Below, one piece after another: positions 44,178 to 53,926 of a DNA stretch of 64,000 bases. The position numbers and the translations under genes are program-made. The stretch is taken from contig NZ_JALBYQ010000007.1 of NCBI RefSeq assembly GCF_022678625.1, forward strand, positions 1-64,000. The letters are read 5' to 3'. The stretch comes from Aliiroseovarius subalbicans (GTDB taxonomy: Bacteria > Pseudomonadota > Alphaproteobacteria > Rhodobacterales > Rhodobacteraceae). Each line of letters starts with the position of its first letter. Within the stretch, counting starts at the first letter, position 1. The notes beneath the pieces were generated by a model, which saw nothing but the letters and a program-made list of their open reading frames with translations, had not been told where the DNA came from and did no database searches.

Positions 44178-44579
44178 TCAATGGCAGGGATCGCCACTGA
44201 GACCTTCGAGAATGGGGCAATCCGGGCGATGATCCCCCGCGCATTCCTTGGACAGGTGGGTCAGGGTCTCATGCATGGCTTGCAGATCGATGATCTTTGC
44301 TTCGATCTCTTCCAAATGCTTGTTTGTTATTTCTTTTACCTCTGCACTGGCGCGGGTTTCATCCTCGTAGAGCGCCAGCAAGTTGCGGCAATCACCAATG
44401 GTGAACCCCAAGGCACGGGCGCGGCTGAGAAAGATCAGCTTGTGCAGGTCAGTTTCGCGAAAGACGCGATAGTCGTTCGTGTCACGCAGTGGTTTGACCA
44501 GGCCGATATCCTCGTAGTAGCGGATGGTTTTGGCGCGCAGACCGGTGCGCTTGGATACTTCGCCGATGTTCAGATTCAT
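44178..44579 (-). CDS. cueR: CueR copper-responsive regulator
   Basis: A 133-residue MerR-family protein with NIGEVSKRTGLRAKTIRYY and the CueR metal loop Cys113 and Cys121 spaced by seven residues (CAGDHRPDC), which bind Cu(I) or Ag(I). It follows copA by 13 bp in the same direction. It would activate promoters with 19-bp spacers, of which three copper-type examples lie at copA, copZ and 56988. Confidence 0.88.
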   Translation of the reverse strand: MNLNIGEVSKRTGLRAKTIRYYEDIGLVKPLRDTNDYRVFRETDLHKLIFLSRARALGFTIGDCRNLLALYEDETRASAEVKEITNKHLEEIEAKIIDLQAMHETLTHLSKECAGDHRPDCPILEGLSGDPCH

Positions 44580-44592
44580 GTCGCTTCCTCGC

Positions 44593-47100
44593 TTATCCGA
44601 CTAGTGCCGGGTTCAGGGTCTCGGTTTCTTGCATCGGGATGGCTGCTTTGTCGTTCAGCACCGGCTTAACCCAACGCAAACGCAGTGCATTTGTTAGCAC
44701 GAACACGCTGGACAGAGCCATCGCCCCGGCTGCCAGAACTGGCGACAGGAGCAGCCCGAAGGCCGGGTACAAAACGCCTGCAGCCACAGGGATCAGCAAC
44801 GTGTTGTAGCTGAAGGCCCAGAACAGGTTCTGCCGGATGTTACGCATGGTGCGCGTCGATATGTCGAAGGCGTTGACCACGCCGGTCAACTCGCCGGACA
44901 TCAAAACAACATCTGCCGCTTCGATGGCAACATCGGTTCCGGTGCCGATAGCAATGCCCACATCCGCAGTGGCCAGCGCAGGGGCGTCATTGATGCCATC
45001 GCCGACAAAAGCCAGTTTGCCACGCGTGCGCAAATCTTCCAGTGCGGCGACTTTTCCCTCGGGCAGGACCTCGGCCACAACGATATCAATGCCCAATTCT
45101 GCGGCGATGGCTTCAGCCGTCCCTTGATTGTCACCGGTAATCATGGCCACGCTCAACCCCAGATCATGCAATGCAGATATGGCTGCTGGAGTTGCTGGTT
45201 TGACCGGATCCGCCACGGCAATCGCCGCCGCAATCTGCCCGTCGATTGCTGCATAGAGCGGGGTTCGCCCCTTGCGGCCCAATTCGTCGCCGATCTGGGC
45301 AAGTTTGCCCATGTCGATCCCCTCGCGCTGCATTAACCGGTCAGCTCCGACAAGAATGCGGTGACCGCCAACGGTCGCCTCGACGCCGTATCCGGTGATC
45401 GACGTAAAGGCTGTGACCTCGGCGCCATCCAACCCTCTTTGGGTGGCGGCACGCGTGATGGCTTCGGCAATGGGGTGTTCAGACTGGGCCTCGATGGCGG
45501 CAACCAGTCGCAGCACCTCATCGCTGTCAAACCCATCCGCCGCGATCAGGTCGGTCAGCTCGGGACGGCCCTGGGTCAGAGTACCGGTCTTGTCCAATGC
45601 GACCACACGCGCTTCCTGTAGCATTTGGAGCGCATCGCCTTTCCGGAAAAGAACTCCCATTTCGGCAGCCCGACCGGTACCGACCATGATCGACGTAGGC
45701 GTTGCCAGTCCCATCGCGCAAGGGCAGGCAATGATCAATACGGCGACGCCTGCAATTAGCGCAAAGCTCAGTGCCGGGTCAGGTCCAAAGACCAGCCAAG
45801 TCAAAACGGTTAAGGTGGCAACTGCCATGACCGCAGGGACGAACCAGGCGGTAATCCGGTCTACCAAACCCTGGATCGGAAGCTTGGCCCCCTGCGCCTG
45901 CTCAACCATCTGGATAATTTGCGCCAACATCGTGTCAGCACCAACCTTGGTTGCCTCGAAGATCAATGCGCCAGTGCCGTTCACCGTTGCACCGACGATC
46001 TCTGCCCCAGTGGATTTCTCAACCGGGACGGGTTCGCCGGTGATCATGCTTTCATCGACATAGGAATGGCCGTTGATCACTTTGCCATCCACGGCGATTT
46101 TCTCGCCAGGACGCACGTGGATAAAGTCACCCACGATGATCTCCTCGATCGCCAATTCGACAACCTCGCCCTCCCGTTCCACTCGCGCGACCTTTGCCTG
46201 CAACCCGACAAGCTTGCGGATTGCCTCGCCTGTACGTCCCTTGGCGCGTGCTTCCAGAAAGCGACCCAGTAGGATGAGAACGACAATTACAGCCGCTGCC
46301 TCATAGTAGACATTGGCAGTGCCTGCGGGCAGAACTCCCGGCGTGAAGGTGGAAATCAGTGAAAACCCGTAGGCCGCTGAAGTGCCAAGCGCGACAAGCG
46401 AGTTCATGTCCGGCGCGCCCTTGAACAGCAGCGGAAATCCCTTTGTGTAGAAGCGCAGACCAGGGCCGAACAGAACGATTGTGGTCAGGACAAATTGCAA
46501 AAGCCGGCTGTTTTGCAGGCCGATGCTTTCTTCGATCCACATATGCATGGCCGGAAACAAATGACCGCCCATCTCGATCACAAAAACCGGTAGGGCCAGA
46601 ATTGCGGCGACCAAGGTAAGTTGCCCAAGTCGCGCGATCTCTGCCGCCTTGCGGTCCTGTTTGCTGAGGTCTTCTCCAGCTTTGAGTTTGGCGGGGTATC
46701 CAAGTTCGGTGGAAATCCTGGCCAAGTCCGCCGGCGTAGTTGCCCCGGTAGCGTAGCGTATGGTCGCGGTCTCTGCCGCCAAGTTTACCTGCGCATCAAT
46801 TACGCCGTCACTGGCCTTCAATTTGCGCTCAACCCGGCCAACGCAGCTGGCACAGGTCATGCTTTCGACGTCCAAAGTAATCTCGCTGGTCGTGGCTGGA
46901 TAGCCCGCTTCACCCAACGTGTCGATCAACCCTGCAAGGTTGGCGGGGGCGGCAAAGCTGACCCGGGCTGTTTCATTCGCCAGGTTGACCGCGGCATCGG
47001 ACACGCCGGGAATGCCGGCAAGCGTTCTTTCAACACGGCCGACACAGGACGCACAAGTCATGCCTTCGACCGACAATGTAAGCGTTCGTTTCTCTGACAT
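44593..47100 (-). CDS. copA: CopA Cu(I) P1B-type ATPase
   Basis: An 835-residue copper exporter with two N-terminal metal-binding domains (GMTCASC, SMTCASC), eight membrane helices, the transmembrane CPC motif ([12 protein letters not shown]), DKTGTLTQG, and [10 protein letters not shown]. It pumps Cu(I) from the cytoplasm to the periplasm. ATG 47100 precedes the first domain; a longer frame crosses the promoter. It heads the copA-cueR operon and diverges from copZ. Confidence 0.95.
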   Translation of the reverse strand: MSEKRTLTLSVEGMTCASCVGRVERTLAGIPGVSDAAVNLANETARVSFAAPANLAGLIDTLGEAGYPATTSEITLDVESMTCASCVGRVERKLKASDGVIDAQVNLAAETATIRYATGATTPADLARISTELGYPAKLKAGEDLSKQDRKAAEIARLGQLTLVAAILALPVFVIEMGGHLFPAMHMWIEESIGLQNSRLLQFVLTTIVLFGPGLRFYTKGFPLLFKGAPDMNSLVALGTSAAYGFSLISTFTPGVLPAGTANVYYEAAAVIVVLILLGRFLEARAKGRTGEAIRKLVGLQAKVARVEREGEVVELAIEEIIVGDFIHVRPGEKIAVDGKVINGHSYVDESMITGEPVPVEKSTGAEIVGATVNGTGALIFEATKVGADTMLAQIIQMVEQAQGAKLPIQGLVDRITAWFVPAVMAVATLTVLTWLVFGPDPALSFALIAGVAVLIIACPCAMGLATPTSIMVGTGRAAEMGVLFRKGDALQMLQEARVVALDKTGTLTQGRPELTDLIAADGFDSDEVLRLVAAIEAQSEHPIAEAITRAATQRGLDGAEVTAFTSITGYGVEATVGGHRILVGADRLMQREGIDMGKLAQIGDELGRKGRTPLYAAIDGQIAAAIAVADPVKPATPAAISALHDLGLSVAMITGDNQGTAEAIAAELGIDIVVAEVLPEGKVAALEDLRTRGKLAFVGDGINDAPALATADVGIAIGTGTDVAIEAADVVLMSGELTGVVNAFDISTRTMRNIRQNLFWAFSYNTLLIPVAAGVLYPAFGLLLSPVLAAGAMALSSVFVLTNALRLRWVKPVLNDKAAIPMQETETLNPALVG

Positions 47101-47133
47101 GACACTCTCCGCGATTCGTGGTTCTAAATATGG

Positions 47134-47164
47134 TTTGGGGGGTTCCAGTGTGGGTAGGGTCAAG
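47134..47164 (-). promoter_or_regulatory. CueR-type promoter of copA
   Basis: On the minus strand TTGACC (47164-47159) is followed by CTACCCACACTGGAACCCC (19 bp) and CCAAAC. The spacer and CCTACCC...GGAACC half-sites fit CueR operators; the -10 is poor. Confidence 0.5.
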
Positions 47165-47190
47165 CCTTGAATATCACGTTTTCTTGATGC

Positions 47191-47221
47191 TTGACCTTAC
47201 CCCGTGGGAACCCCCAATCCC
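47191..47221 (+). promoter_or_regulatory. CueR-type promoter of copZ
   Basis: TTGACC (47191-47196), a 19-bp spacer with ACCTTACCCC...GGGAACC, and AATCCC. It mirrors the copA promoter on the other strand, so both genes would respond to copper through CueR. The -10 is weak. Confidence 0.5.
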
Positions 47222-47249
47222 TTCATTGAACGAAAAAACGGAGACTACC

Positions 47250-47450
47250 ATGAGCAAGTTCAATGTACCCGATATGAGCTGCGGTCATTGCAAGGCTGCT
47301 ATCGAAAAGGCCGTTGGTGCCGCCGATGGAGATGCGGTTCTGAGTTTCGACCTGGAAGCGCGTACCGTCGAAGTCACAAGCAGACTGGGCGACGCCGAGC
47401 TGACAAAAATCCTGGAAAAGGAAGGTTACCCCAACACGATCGCTGCCTAG
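47250..47450 (+). CDS. copZ: CopZ copper chaperone
   Basis: A 66-residue single heavy-metal-associated domain protein with MSCGHC (Cys11, Cys14). Such chaperones carry Cu(I) in the cytoplasm to CopA. ATG 47250 with GGAGA upstream is the start; a longer frame runs back through the promoter. It diverges from copA. Confidence 0.85.
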   Translation: MSKFNVPDMSCGHCKAAIEKAVGAADGDAVLSFDLEARTVEVTSRLGDAELTKILEKEGYPNTIAA

Positions 47451-47451
47451 G

Positions 47452-47985
47452 TCAATGCACCATCTCGCCGGTTGCCATGCCAAGGTGATGTGCTTGATGG
47501 TGGCCCCCTACGGCCATTAATCCAACGAAGCCCAAGGCGCGAATGACATCGACTTCGTCGGATGAGGTCACTGTCCATGTGACCTCATGCCTGCCAATCG
47601 CGGCTACACTGGACCAGCCCGTCTCTATTGCCAGAGCCGGTGCATGTGCTGGCACCATGCGCCGAACGGCTTCACCACCTGGCCCAGTCAACCCGACACG
47701 GAACATCACGCCATGTGGGACCTGTTCGACAGTAGCCTCGGCATGCGTGATCAGGTTGTCCATATCAATTAAATGCTGACGCAGACCGGCAATATCCACG
47801 CGACTCCAATTCGTGTCCGAATCCGCTCGTAGCAAGGCTACAATTTCGGCGATGGATGCAAACGCCCCCTGCCCCGGCTCCTCTGGCACGGCCATACTTT
47901 GTCCGCCGGCACTGTGGTCGTGGCTGTTGTGTTGTGCCGTGGCTGTGGAACTGGCCAGTAAAACTATGAGTACAAGTCGGATCAT
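47452..47985 (-). CDS. Exported histidine-rich protein, unknown
   Basis: A 177-residue protein with a signal peptide (MIRLVLIVLLASSTATAQ), then a His/Asp-rich tip (HNSHDHSAGGQS) and a His/Met-rich tail (GGHHQAHHLGMATGEMVH). Such clusters could bind copper in the periplasm. I do not recognise the family. It converges on copZ and diverges from the Crp/Fnr gene. Confidence 0.6.
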   Translation of the reverse strand: MIRLVLIVLLASSTATAQHNSHDHSAGGQSMAVPEEPGQGAFASIAEIVALLRADSDTNWSRVDIAGLRQHLIDMDNLITHAEATVEQVPHGVMFRVGLTGPGGEAVRRMVPAHAPALAIETGWSSVAAIGRHEVTWTVTSSDEVDVIRALGFVGLMAVGGHHQAHHLGMATGEMVH

Positions 47986-48043
47986 GGGTGGCTCCTGTTA
48001 GGTCGCGAGACCTCCAATCTGGCGCCTGATCCTCTTCTGACAT

Positions 48044-48661
48044 ATGATTGAGATCATAATGTCACATCTGATGTCTCTGCCCTCTCCATTCAATCGTCTC
48101 CCGAAATGCGGTCAGGCGCGGCGTCAGCTTGAGGCTGATGAGTACTTGTTTCGCCAAGGAGACCCAACACGTGCGATGTACTTTCTTGAACAGGGCGCAA
48201 TCAGCCTGATCCGCCACACAAAAGATGGGCAGAAAGTGACGATGTTTCAGGCCAACGCAGGCGATACCCTGGCGGAACCGGCGTTGTTTTCGGACCACTT
48301 TCATTGCGACGCGACAGCCCAATCAAGTTGTTTGGTCCTCTGCCTGGACAAGACCGAGGTGCTGGAATTCATGACAAAGGACCCGAGTTTTGCCGCAGCT
48401 CTTGTTCAACGCATGGCAAGCCAAATTCAGACCTATCGTCGCCGACTGGAATTGTTGGCCATCCGCCCAGCCAGGGACAGGGTTCTGGCCGGTCTGGCGG
48501 ATGGGTGGCTCACCGGGTCGATAATTGAATTCGCAAGCGAGCTGGGCCTGACCCACGAGGCCGTATACCGAGCCCTGTCAACCTTGGTGCGCGAAGGCCA
48601 GGTTGCGCGCACCGCTCGAGGTTCATATCGCGTGAAAGGCGCCGATCAGGCCGCATTGTAG
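48044..48661 (+). CDS. Crp/Fnr-family transcriptional regulator
   Basis: A 205-residue regulator with a cyclic-nucleotide-binding-like fold (EYLFRQGDPTRAMYFLEQGA) and a C-terminal winged helix (EFASELGLTHEAVYRALSTL). It lacks the N-terminal cysteine cluster of Fnr, so it is not an obvious oxygen sensor. The start is uncertain (ATG 48044 or 48059). It may control the cytochrome/oxidase genes around it; a palindromic site for it was not established. Confidence 0.8.
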   Translation: MIEIIMSHLMSLPSPFNRLPKCGQARRQLEADEYLFRQGDPTRAMYFLEQGAISLIRHTKDGQKVTMFQANAGDTLAEPALFSDHFHCDATAQSSCLVLCLDKTEVLEFMTKDPSFAAALVQRMASQIQTYRRRLELLAIRPARDRVLAGLADGWLTGSIIEFASELGLTHEAVYRALSTLVREGQVARTARGSYRVKGADQAAL

Positions 48662-49122
48662 TGGGCGAAGATCTCGGTTGTGCCATCATTTCGGATCAAG
48701 AAGACCGAATAGGCGTCACGTTCGCTCGCGGGACCCATGCCCGGTGATCCCCATGGCATGCCTGGCACAGACAGACCAATGGCGTCGGGCCTCTCGCTCA
48801 ACAGGCGGTGGATGTCAGCCGGCGGTACATGGCCTTCGATGACATATCCGTCAATACGTGCCGTGTGGCACGATGCCATGTCTTCGCTGATCCCGCTTCG
48901 GACCTTCAAACGCATCAAGTCGTCATACGTGGCTTCGCGAATGTCCATTGCGTATCCCGCATCAGCCATGATGTCGATCCACGCACCACAGCACCCGCAA
49001 TTAGGATCCTTGAACACTTGCACCAGCGGCGGCGTAGCAGCCAGAGCGGGCACTGTCATTCCGAGCCCGGAGGCGCCCAAGCCGCACAACAAAACGCGGC
49101 GATTGATGGTCAGGTTGGTCAT
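48646..49122 (-). CDS. DUF411 periplasmic metal-binding protein
   Basis: A 158-residue protein with a Tat-like signal (NRRVLLCGLGASGLGMTVPA) and the DUF411 core: FKDPNCGCCGAWID, then CHTARIDGYVIEGHVP and GLSVPGMPWGSPGM. DUF411 proteins accompany copper-resistance genes and probably bind metal through the cysteines. AAGGAGA precedes ATG 49122. Its end overlaps the Crp/Fnr gene by 16 bases. Confidence 0.8.
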   Translation of the reverse strand: MTNLTINRRVLLCGLGASGLGMTVPALAATPPLVQVFKDPNCGCCGAWIDIMADAGYAMDIREATYDDLMRLKVRSGISEDMASCHTARIDGYVIEGHVPPADIHRLLSERPDAIGLSVPGMPWGSPGMGPASERDAYSVFLIRNDGTTEIFAHYNAA

Positions 49123-49223
49123 TGTGTCTCCTTTCAGGCCAGATTGCCCAGTGGTGTTCAATTTCGGATTTATCTTATCGTTCTCGCGGTGTCAGATCCT
49201 GACAAAGGTCAAGCAAGGGGAGC

Positions 49224-49715
49224 TTACGATCCGCCCTGCATCTGTTCCCCTTCAGTCCGCACCTCTTGGGTTTCGCGCATACGGTCTGGCCAGGTGGACT
49301 TTATGAAGGCCAAAATGTCCCAGATCTCCTGGTCGCTCAACTGCTCTCCAAACCCGGGCATGCCACTGTTGAAATTCGTCACACCGCTTGCCTCCAGGGC
49401 CGCCTGCCCGCCCAACTTGGTATAATCGAACAACAAGGCATCTCCATGATGCCAGGTATGGCCGGTCCGATCATGCGGCGGAGCGGGTAGCGTGCCGTCG
49501 TCCTTTGGGCTGCGCCAATCGGGTTCCCCTTCCAGCTGTGCCCCATGGCACGAGGCACAGTTTTCCGCGTATAGCACCGCACCGGCCTCAGAATCAGACT
49601 GCTCCGGCTGCTTCGGTGGTCCTGCATTTGCTTGGTCCGTGCTCAGAAATACTGCGGCACCCGAAAGGCTCAATATGGCGGCGATGGCAGCAATCAGAAT
49701 TTTGGGGCGGGACAT
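49224..49715 (-). CDS. Mono-heme cytochrome c
   Basis: A 163-residue secreted cytochrome with a signal segment (KILIAAIAAILSLSGAAVF), heme motif CASCH (53-57) and a C-terminal GMPGFGEQLSDQEIWDIL, where Met is the likely sixth ligand. It follows the multicopper oxidase and could pass electrons to or from it. ATG 49715 with GGAG upstream is preferred to 49733. Confidence 0.82.
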   Translation of the reverse strand: MSRPKILIAAIAAILSLSGAAVFLSTDQANAGPPKQPEQSDSEAGAVLYAENCASCHGAQLEGEPDWRSPKDDGTLPAPPHDRTGHTWHHGDALLFDYTKLGGQAALEASGVTNFNSGMPGFGEQLSDQEIWDILAFIKSTWPDRMRETQEVRTEGEQMQGGS

Positions 49716-49758
49716 CTTTGCACTCCATGGCATGATTGTTCAGGGGTCTGTATTTCCG

Positions 49759-51063
49759 TCATGATACGTCAATCCAGGTTGCCATGCCGTCTGCACTGTG
49801 ACTGAGCATGTGACAGTGGAACAGCCAGCGCCCCGGATTGTCGAAGACACAAACTATTTCGCGCGTTTCCCCCGACGCGACCAAGAGTGTGTCACGCAGA
49901 GGGCCAAACGTCCCATTTTCCGAGATTTCACGGAAATGGTGGCCATGCAGATGAATGCCGTGGGCAAACCCGGTTGGGTTTAACAAGACGATCCGGGCTG
50001 TTTCCCCTTGCCGGAACTGGCCAAACGGTTTGTTGGGAAGGCCAGAAACTCCATTGAACACCCAGGTGCCAAAGCCGCCGTGGTTCCGATCCCCTTCCCC
50101 GCCCCTCATCAAGAGCTCAAGCGTCTGGGTGATTTGGCCGGGCTCGGAGAGCTCATGCATCGGCAACGCAGTTACGGGGCTACGGTCCGGTGCTGAGTTC
50201 TTGCCGGACAAAGCTATGCTTGCGATCGGATTGCGCGTGTTACCTTCTGTCAAATTGAAGGTGATTTCAGATGTTGCAAATCCAATGATATCGATACGCT
50301 GTGCAGGTGCCATGATCAGGTGCTGCAATTGCATCGGGGACTCCAGCGGCATGCCATCCAAGGCGACCACAGAGCCATCTATGCCGTCAAGATCGAGACG
50401 AAACACTCTGTCGATGGCCGCATTGACCAAACGCAATCGAACGCGATCTCCTTGTCGAACGGTTTTTTGGCTGAGAAAAACCCGCAAAAGATCGCCCATG
50501 CGACCTTTGCGCGAAAAATCATCCATGACCCCGAAATCTGTGTCAAACATCCCGTCAGATGTAGTTCTGAAATCCGCCAACATTGCCGTGATATCGTGAT
50601 CCACATTGGGTGGATCACGTTCTTCTACGATCAAGGGGCCAAACAACCCGCGGCCAACTTGTTCATAGGACAGGTAGTGCGAGTGATACCAGAACGTGCC
50701 AGCATCAGGCAGTTCGAAATTATAGTCGTAGTGCGCGCGCGGTGGCACAACCTCTTGGGTTAGTATTGATACCCCATCCATTTGGTTGGGAACACGGACC
50801 CCATGCCAATGCACCAGCGCTCCGTCTTGCAACCCGTTTTCCAGGCGAACATCCAGCTGATCGCCCTGTCGAAATCGCAGCTCGGGACCTGGGATTGAGC
50901 CATTGAACCCGAGTAGGCCAGGCATTTCCCTATCATGACCGGGCCATCGAACAGCAACCGGTGCGGGACGCAGCGTATGTACGGGTTTCTTGGCCAAGGC
51001 GGGCCTTGGCACCATTATTCCGGCCATTGCACCCAGGAGTATTTGGCGGCGGGAAAGCCTCAT
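49759..51063 (-). CDS. Tat-exported multicopper oxidase
   Basis: A 434-residue oxidase with a Tat signal (LSRRQILLGAMAGIMVPRPA) and four copper motifs: HWHGVRVP, YHSHYLSYEQ, HGIHLHGHHF and the T1 motif HCHMLSHSADGM. It oxidises a substrate and reduces O2 to water. It shares its final segment almost completely with the oxidase at 52473 and they are probably paralogs. It overlaps the DUF3047 gene by 4 bases. Confidence 0.88.
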   Translation of the reverse strand: MRLSRRQILLGAMAGIMVPRPALAKKPVHTLRPAPVAVRWPGHDREMPGLLGFNGSIPGPELRFRQGDQLDVRLENGLQDGALVHWHGVRVPNQMDGVSILTQEVVPPRAHYDYNFELPDAGTFWYHSHYLSYEQVGRGLFGPLIVEERDPPNVDHDITAMLADFRTTSDGMFDTDFGVMDDFSRKGRMGDLLRVFLSQKTVRQGDRVRLRLVNAAIDRVFRLDLDGIDGSVVALDGMPLESPMQLQHLIMAPAQRIDIIGFATSEITFNLTEGNTRNPIASIALSGKNSAPDRSPVTALPMHELSEPGQITQTLELLMRGGEGDRNHGGFGTWVFNGVSGLPNKPFGQFRQGETARIVLLNPTGFAHGIHLHGHHFREISENGTFGPLRDTLLVASGETREIVCVFDNPGRWLFHCHMLSHSADGMATWIDVS

Positions 51064-51719
51064 TGCTCTGAGACCAGTTCCAGGTTCTCAATTGAAGCAA
51101 GGATGCGCCCGCCCGTATCGTCACTATCGGCCGAAACTCCAATCCCGACGAGGATACTCTTCTCAGCCCCAAAGGCAGTGTGAAAATCCGCTTCAAGATC
51201 AACGTCTTCTATATGGCGACCGACGCCGCTGGGTCGAAGCACGCGAGTGATCATCCGCGGATGGTAAGGGCTTATCAGAAAACTGCCTGAATTGTGGTTG
51301 CCCCCCCAGACATAAACCAACGCATGTGTTTTCTGGTTGCGCAGCAATCGGCGTGCCGAATTTCGGCTCAGATTGTGCGCCGTTTCAGCGTCTGTGAACA
51401 CGAAGTAGATCGCCAGATTTCTGTCGTCACCGCCTTTGCGCCGCAGATCGGTCCCCACGACACCCTCACGCACTTCCCAGATCCACCTGGCACCGTCAGC
51501 GTTGCGCAGGCCGGGCTCAAGCGCACGCCAGACAAGCGATACCGTGCCGTCAGAAGTCACATCCAACTTAGGGCCCAGGAACTGGTACTCGTTCGACCAA
51601 AGGCGGAGAAAACCCTGTTCTTTCCAGCTGCCGTCAAACAGCAATGGCCCAGCAATTGCGGGACCCAATGTGGCCGCATACAGGAATACGGCCACGAATA
51701 GGCGGCGGGAGGGGGTCAT
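51060..51719 (-). CDS. DUF3047 exported protein
   Basis: A 219-residue protein with a signal peptide (MTPSRRLFVAVFLYAATLGP) and the DUF3047 pattern SLVWRALEPGL, GDDRNLAIYFVF and LVYVWGGNHNSGSFL. Function unknown. It lies between a DsbA-like protein and a multicopper oxidase with overlaps on both sides. Confidence 0.78.
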   Translation of the reverse strand: MTPSRRLFVAVFLYAATLGPAIAGPLLFDGSWKEQGFLRLWSNEYQFLGPKLDVTSDGTVSLVWRALEPGLRNADGARWIWEVREGVVGTDLRRKGGDDRNLAIYFVFTDAETAHNLSRNSARRLLRNQKTHALVYVWGGNHNSGSFLISPYHPRMITRVLRPSGVGRHIEDVDLEADFHTAFGAEKSILVGIGVSADSDDTGGRILASIENLELVSEQ

Positions 51720-52447
51720 TCTGCGGCTTTTCTCGCCGCCTCGACGACTTCCACCAATTCAGATTGTTCCACGAACCCTGGCACCAGTTCCTCACCGACA
51801 ACGAAAGATGGGGTGCCGTTGAAACCAAGCGACTGCGCAAGGTTCATGGAGGTCACCAGATGCTCTTGGATTTCCGGTGCTTCCATGTCTCGGCGCAACT
51901 GGTCAACATCCAGCCCAACTTCGGCCGCGACGCGCATGACACTTGCCTCTTCAGCACGACCATTCATACTCATCAACGCCCAATGGAAAGCCTCGTATTT
52001 TCCCTGTTCACGTGCTGCCAAAGCAGCTTTGGCCGCGAAAACAGACCCTTCCCCCAGAATTGGCCATTCGCGATAGACGAGACGCACATCTGGGTCCTCA
52101 TCAAGCAAGCCTTGCACCACGTCCATAGCACGGCGGCAATAGGGACAGTTGTAGTCGAAGAACTCCACCACCGTCACATCCCCATCGAGATTGCCCAGTA
52201 CCGGTGCATTCGGGTCCAGTTCCAGCAGATTGCGCTGGTTGGTCAGCACGTCTGCGCGGGCCACATCTGCGGCGGCGGCCTGTTGCTGTTCCAGAATGGC
52301 GACGGCCTCCATAACGATGCCAGGATTTTCACGGATCGTCTCAAGCACCAGTTCCTTGACCCGATCCTCATCCAACCCGTCCGCCCAGGCTCCGATTGGC
52401 GCTGCCAGGCTGATAACCAAAGCGAAAATCCCGTTAAATAGTTTCAT
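51716..52447 (-). CDS. DsbA-family thiol oxidoreductase
   Basis: A 243-residue secreted protein with a thioredoxin fold and CPYC at 101-104 (FFDYNCPYCRRAMD), then GTPSFVVGEELVPG with the cis-Pro loop. It resembles the Com1/DsbA group with an N-terminal helical extension. It may fold the disulfide or metal sites of periplasmic partners. ATG 52447 has GGAGAAGAG upstream. Confidence 0.88.
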   Translation of the reverse strand: MKLFNGIFALVISLAAPIGAWADGLDEDRVKELVLETIRENPGIVMEAVAILEQQQAAAADVARADVLTNQRNLLELDPNAPVLGNLDGDVTVVEFFDYNCPYCRRAMDVVQGLLDEDPDVRLVYREWPILGEGSVFAAKAALAAREQGKYEAFHWALMSMNGRAEEASVMRVAAEVGLDVDQLRRDMEAPEIQEHLVTSMNLAQSLGFNGTPSFVVGEELVPGFVEQSELVEVVEAARKAAE

Positions 52448-52472
52448 GCTCTTCTCCATGTTTTAGTACCGA

Positions 52473-53870
52473 TTATGTTACGTCGACCCAGGTCGCCATG
52501 CCCGAGGCCGTGTGGGCCAACATATGACAATGGAATATCCACTTGCCGGGTTCGCCCGCGACAAAGGCGATCTCTCGTGTTTCATCCCCGAAAACCAAAA
52601 GCGTATCTCTCAGAGGTCCAAGCTCACCGCTATTCAGGACTTCGCGAAAGTGCATTCCGTGCAGGTGCATTGCGTGGGGAAAGACCGTGTCATTTTGTAT
52701 GCTAACTCGCGCGGTTTCTCCTGATGACAGTTGCGCGAGTGGGGTGTCGGTCATGCCGACGACGCCATTGAACGACCAGAACTGGTTGGCGGCGGCCAAC
52801 TCACGAAAGCTCATTTCCTCACCGCCCAGCCTCGCTTTTTGAAGGTTGCCCATGGCGCCGCCTTCCATCCTGAGGTCGAACCGACGTGCCGCATCCACCC
52901 CGGGAACGGACATATTCGGATTGGGCGGCAGCGGTTCCGGTGTTTCACGCAGCTTTATCGGGTCCCCAGCAGGTCCAACCGGAAAGGCAGCTTGTGAATA
53001 CCCCTCTTCGTCGTCGATACGCACCAAATGGGCAACTTCGCCTGCGGCGGCTGTAACATCGACGAACAGGTCAACCCGCTGACCGGGAGCCAACAAAAAG
53101 TTACCGTCAACCTTCTCCGGTACCTCCAAGGGCATACCGTCATAAGCCATGACCCAGCCCTCGAACCCCGACAAAGCGAGCTGGAAAATTCGTGCGTTGG
53201 CTGCATTTATCAGGCGCAACCGCAAGCGCTCGTTCGGCTTGACCGGCAGTTCCGTTTCTGCGGTCCCATTCGTCGCAATGTAGTTCCCGCGACGCCCGGC
53301 ATGACTTCGGTCATGCGGGGCTTCAAACTCGGGGTCCAGCTGCGCCGTATCCGGATTCAGAAGCCAATCGTCAAGGATCAGAAGCTCTTCGCGGTCAACG
53401 TCAACCGGCTCAGCTTCTTCAACAATCAGAGCCCCATAAAGCCCACGCGCGACCTGTTCCATGGAGCGATTGTGAGCGTGATACCAATATGTACCGGCAT
53501 CGTGCGCGGTAAAATCATAGTCGAACGTCCCGCCTGGCGGCACTGCATCCTGGGTCAGTCCGGCCACGCCATCCATTGCGTTGTCGATGCGAAGCCCGTG
53601 CCAATGAACCGAACTGGCCTGAGGGAGGTCGTTCACAAAACGCCGCATTATGCGGTCGCCTTGTTTCACCCGGATCAATGTGCCCGGCATTTGCCCGTCG
53701 TAGCCCCAGATACGTGTCTTCGGATAGTCCGGTGGGGCGAGTTGGACGTCTGCAACGCTGGCAGTCAGAGGCATGGGAGTGGGCGTAGCCGCGCGAATTG
53801 TTCCTGGGATCATTGTTCCAAGCCCCAGGGTAGCCCCCATGCGCAAAATGTCTCGTCGGGTCTGTGTCAT
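52473..53870 (-). CDS. Second Tat-exported multicopper oxidase
   Basis: A 465-residue oxidase with a Tat signal (QTRRDILRMGATLGLGTMIP) and copper motifs HWHGLRID, YHAHNRSMEQ, HAMHLHGMHF and HCHMLAHTASGM. Paralog of the gene at 49759 (shared GPLRDTLLV, GKW/GRW and ATW(V/I)DV ends). AAGGACACGG precedes ATG 53870; a longer frame to 54095 is spurious. Confidence 0.88.
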   Translation of the reverse strand: MTQTRRDILRMGATLGLGTMIPGTIRAATPTPMPLTASVADVQLAPPDYPKTRIWGYDGQMPGTLIRVKQGDRIMRRFVNDLPQASSVHWHGLRIDNAMDGVAGLTQDAVPPGGTFDYDFTAHDAGTYWYHAHNRSMEQVARGLYGALIVEEAEPVDVDREELLILDDWLLNPDTAQLDPEFEAPHDRSHAGRRGNYIATNGTAETELPVKPNERLRLRLINAANARIFQLALSGFEGWVMAYDGMPLEVPEKVDGNFLLAPGQRVDLFVDVTAAAGEVAHLVRIDDEEGYSQAAFPVGPAGDPIKLRETPEPLPPNPNMSVPGVDAARRFDLRMEGGAMGNLQKARLGGEEMSFRELAAANQFWSFNGVVGMTDTPLAQLSSGETARVSIQNDTVFPHAMHLHGMHFREVLNSGELGPLRDTLLVFGDETREIAFVAGEPGKWIFHCHMLAHTASGMATWVDVT

Positions 53871-53926
53871 TCCGTGTCCTTTTGCGGAAGGGGCCGTAGC
53901 CCCCTCCATTGTTTTGCTCTTCGACC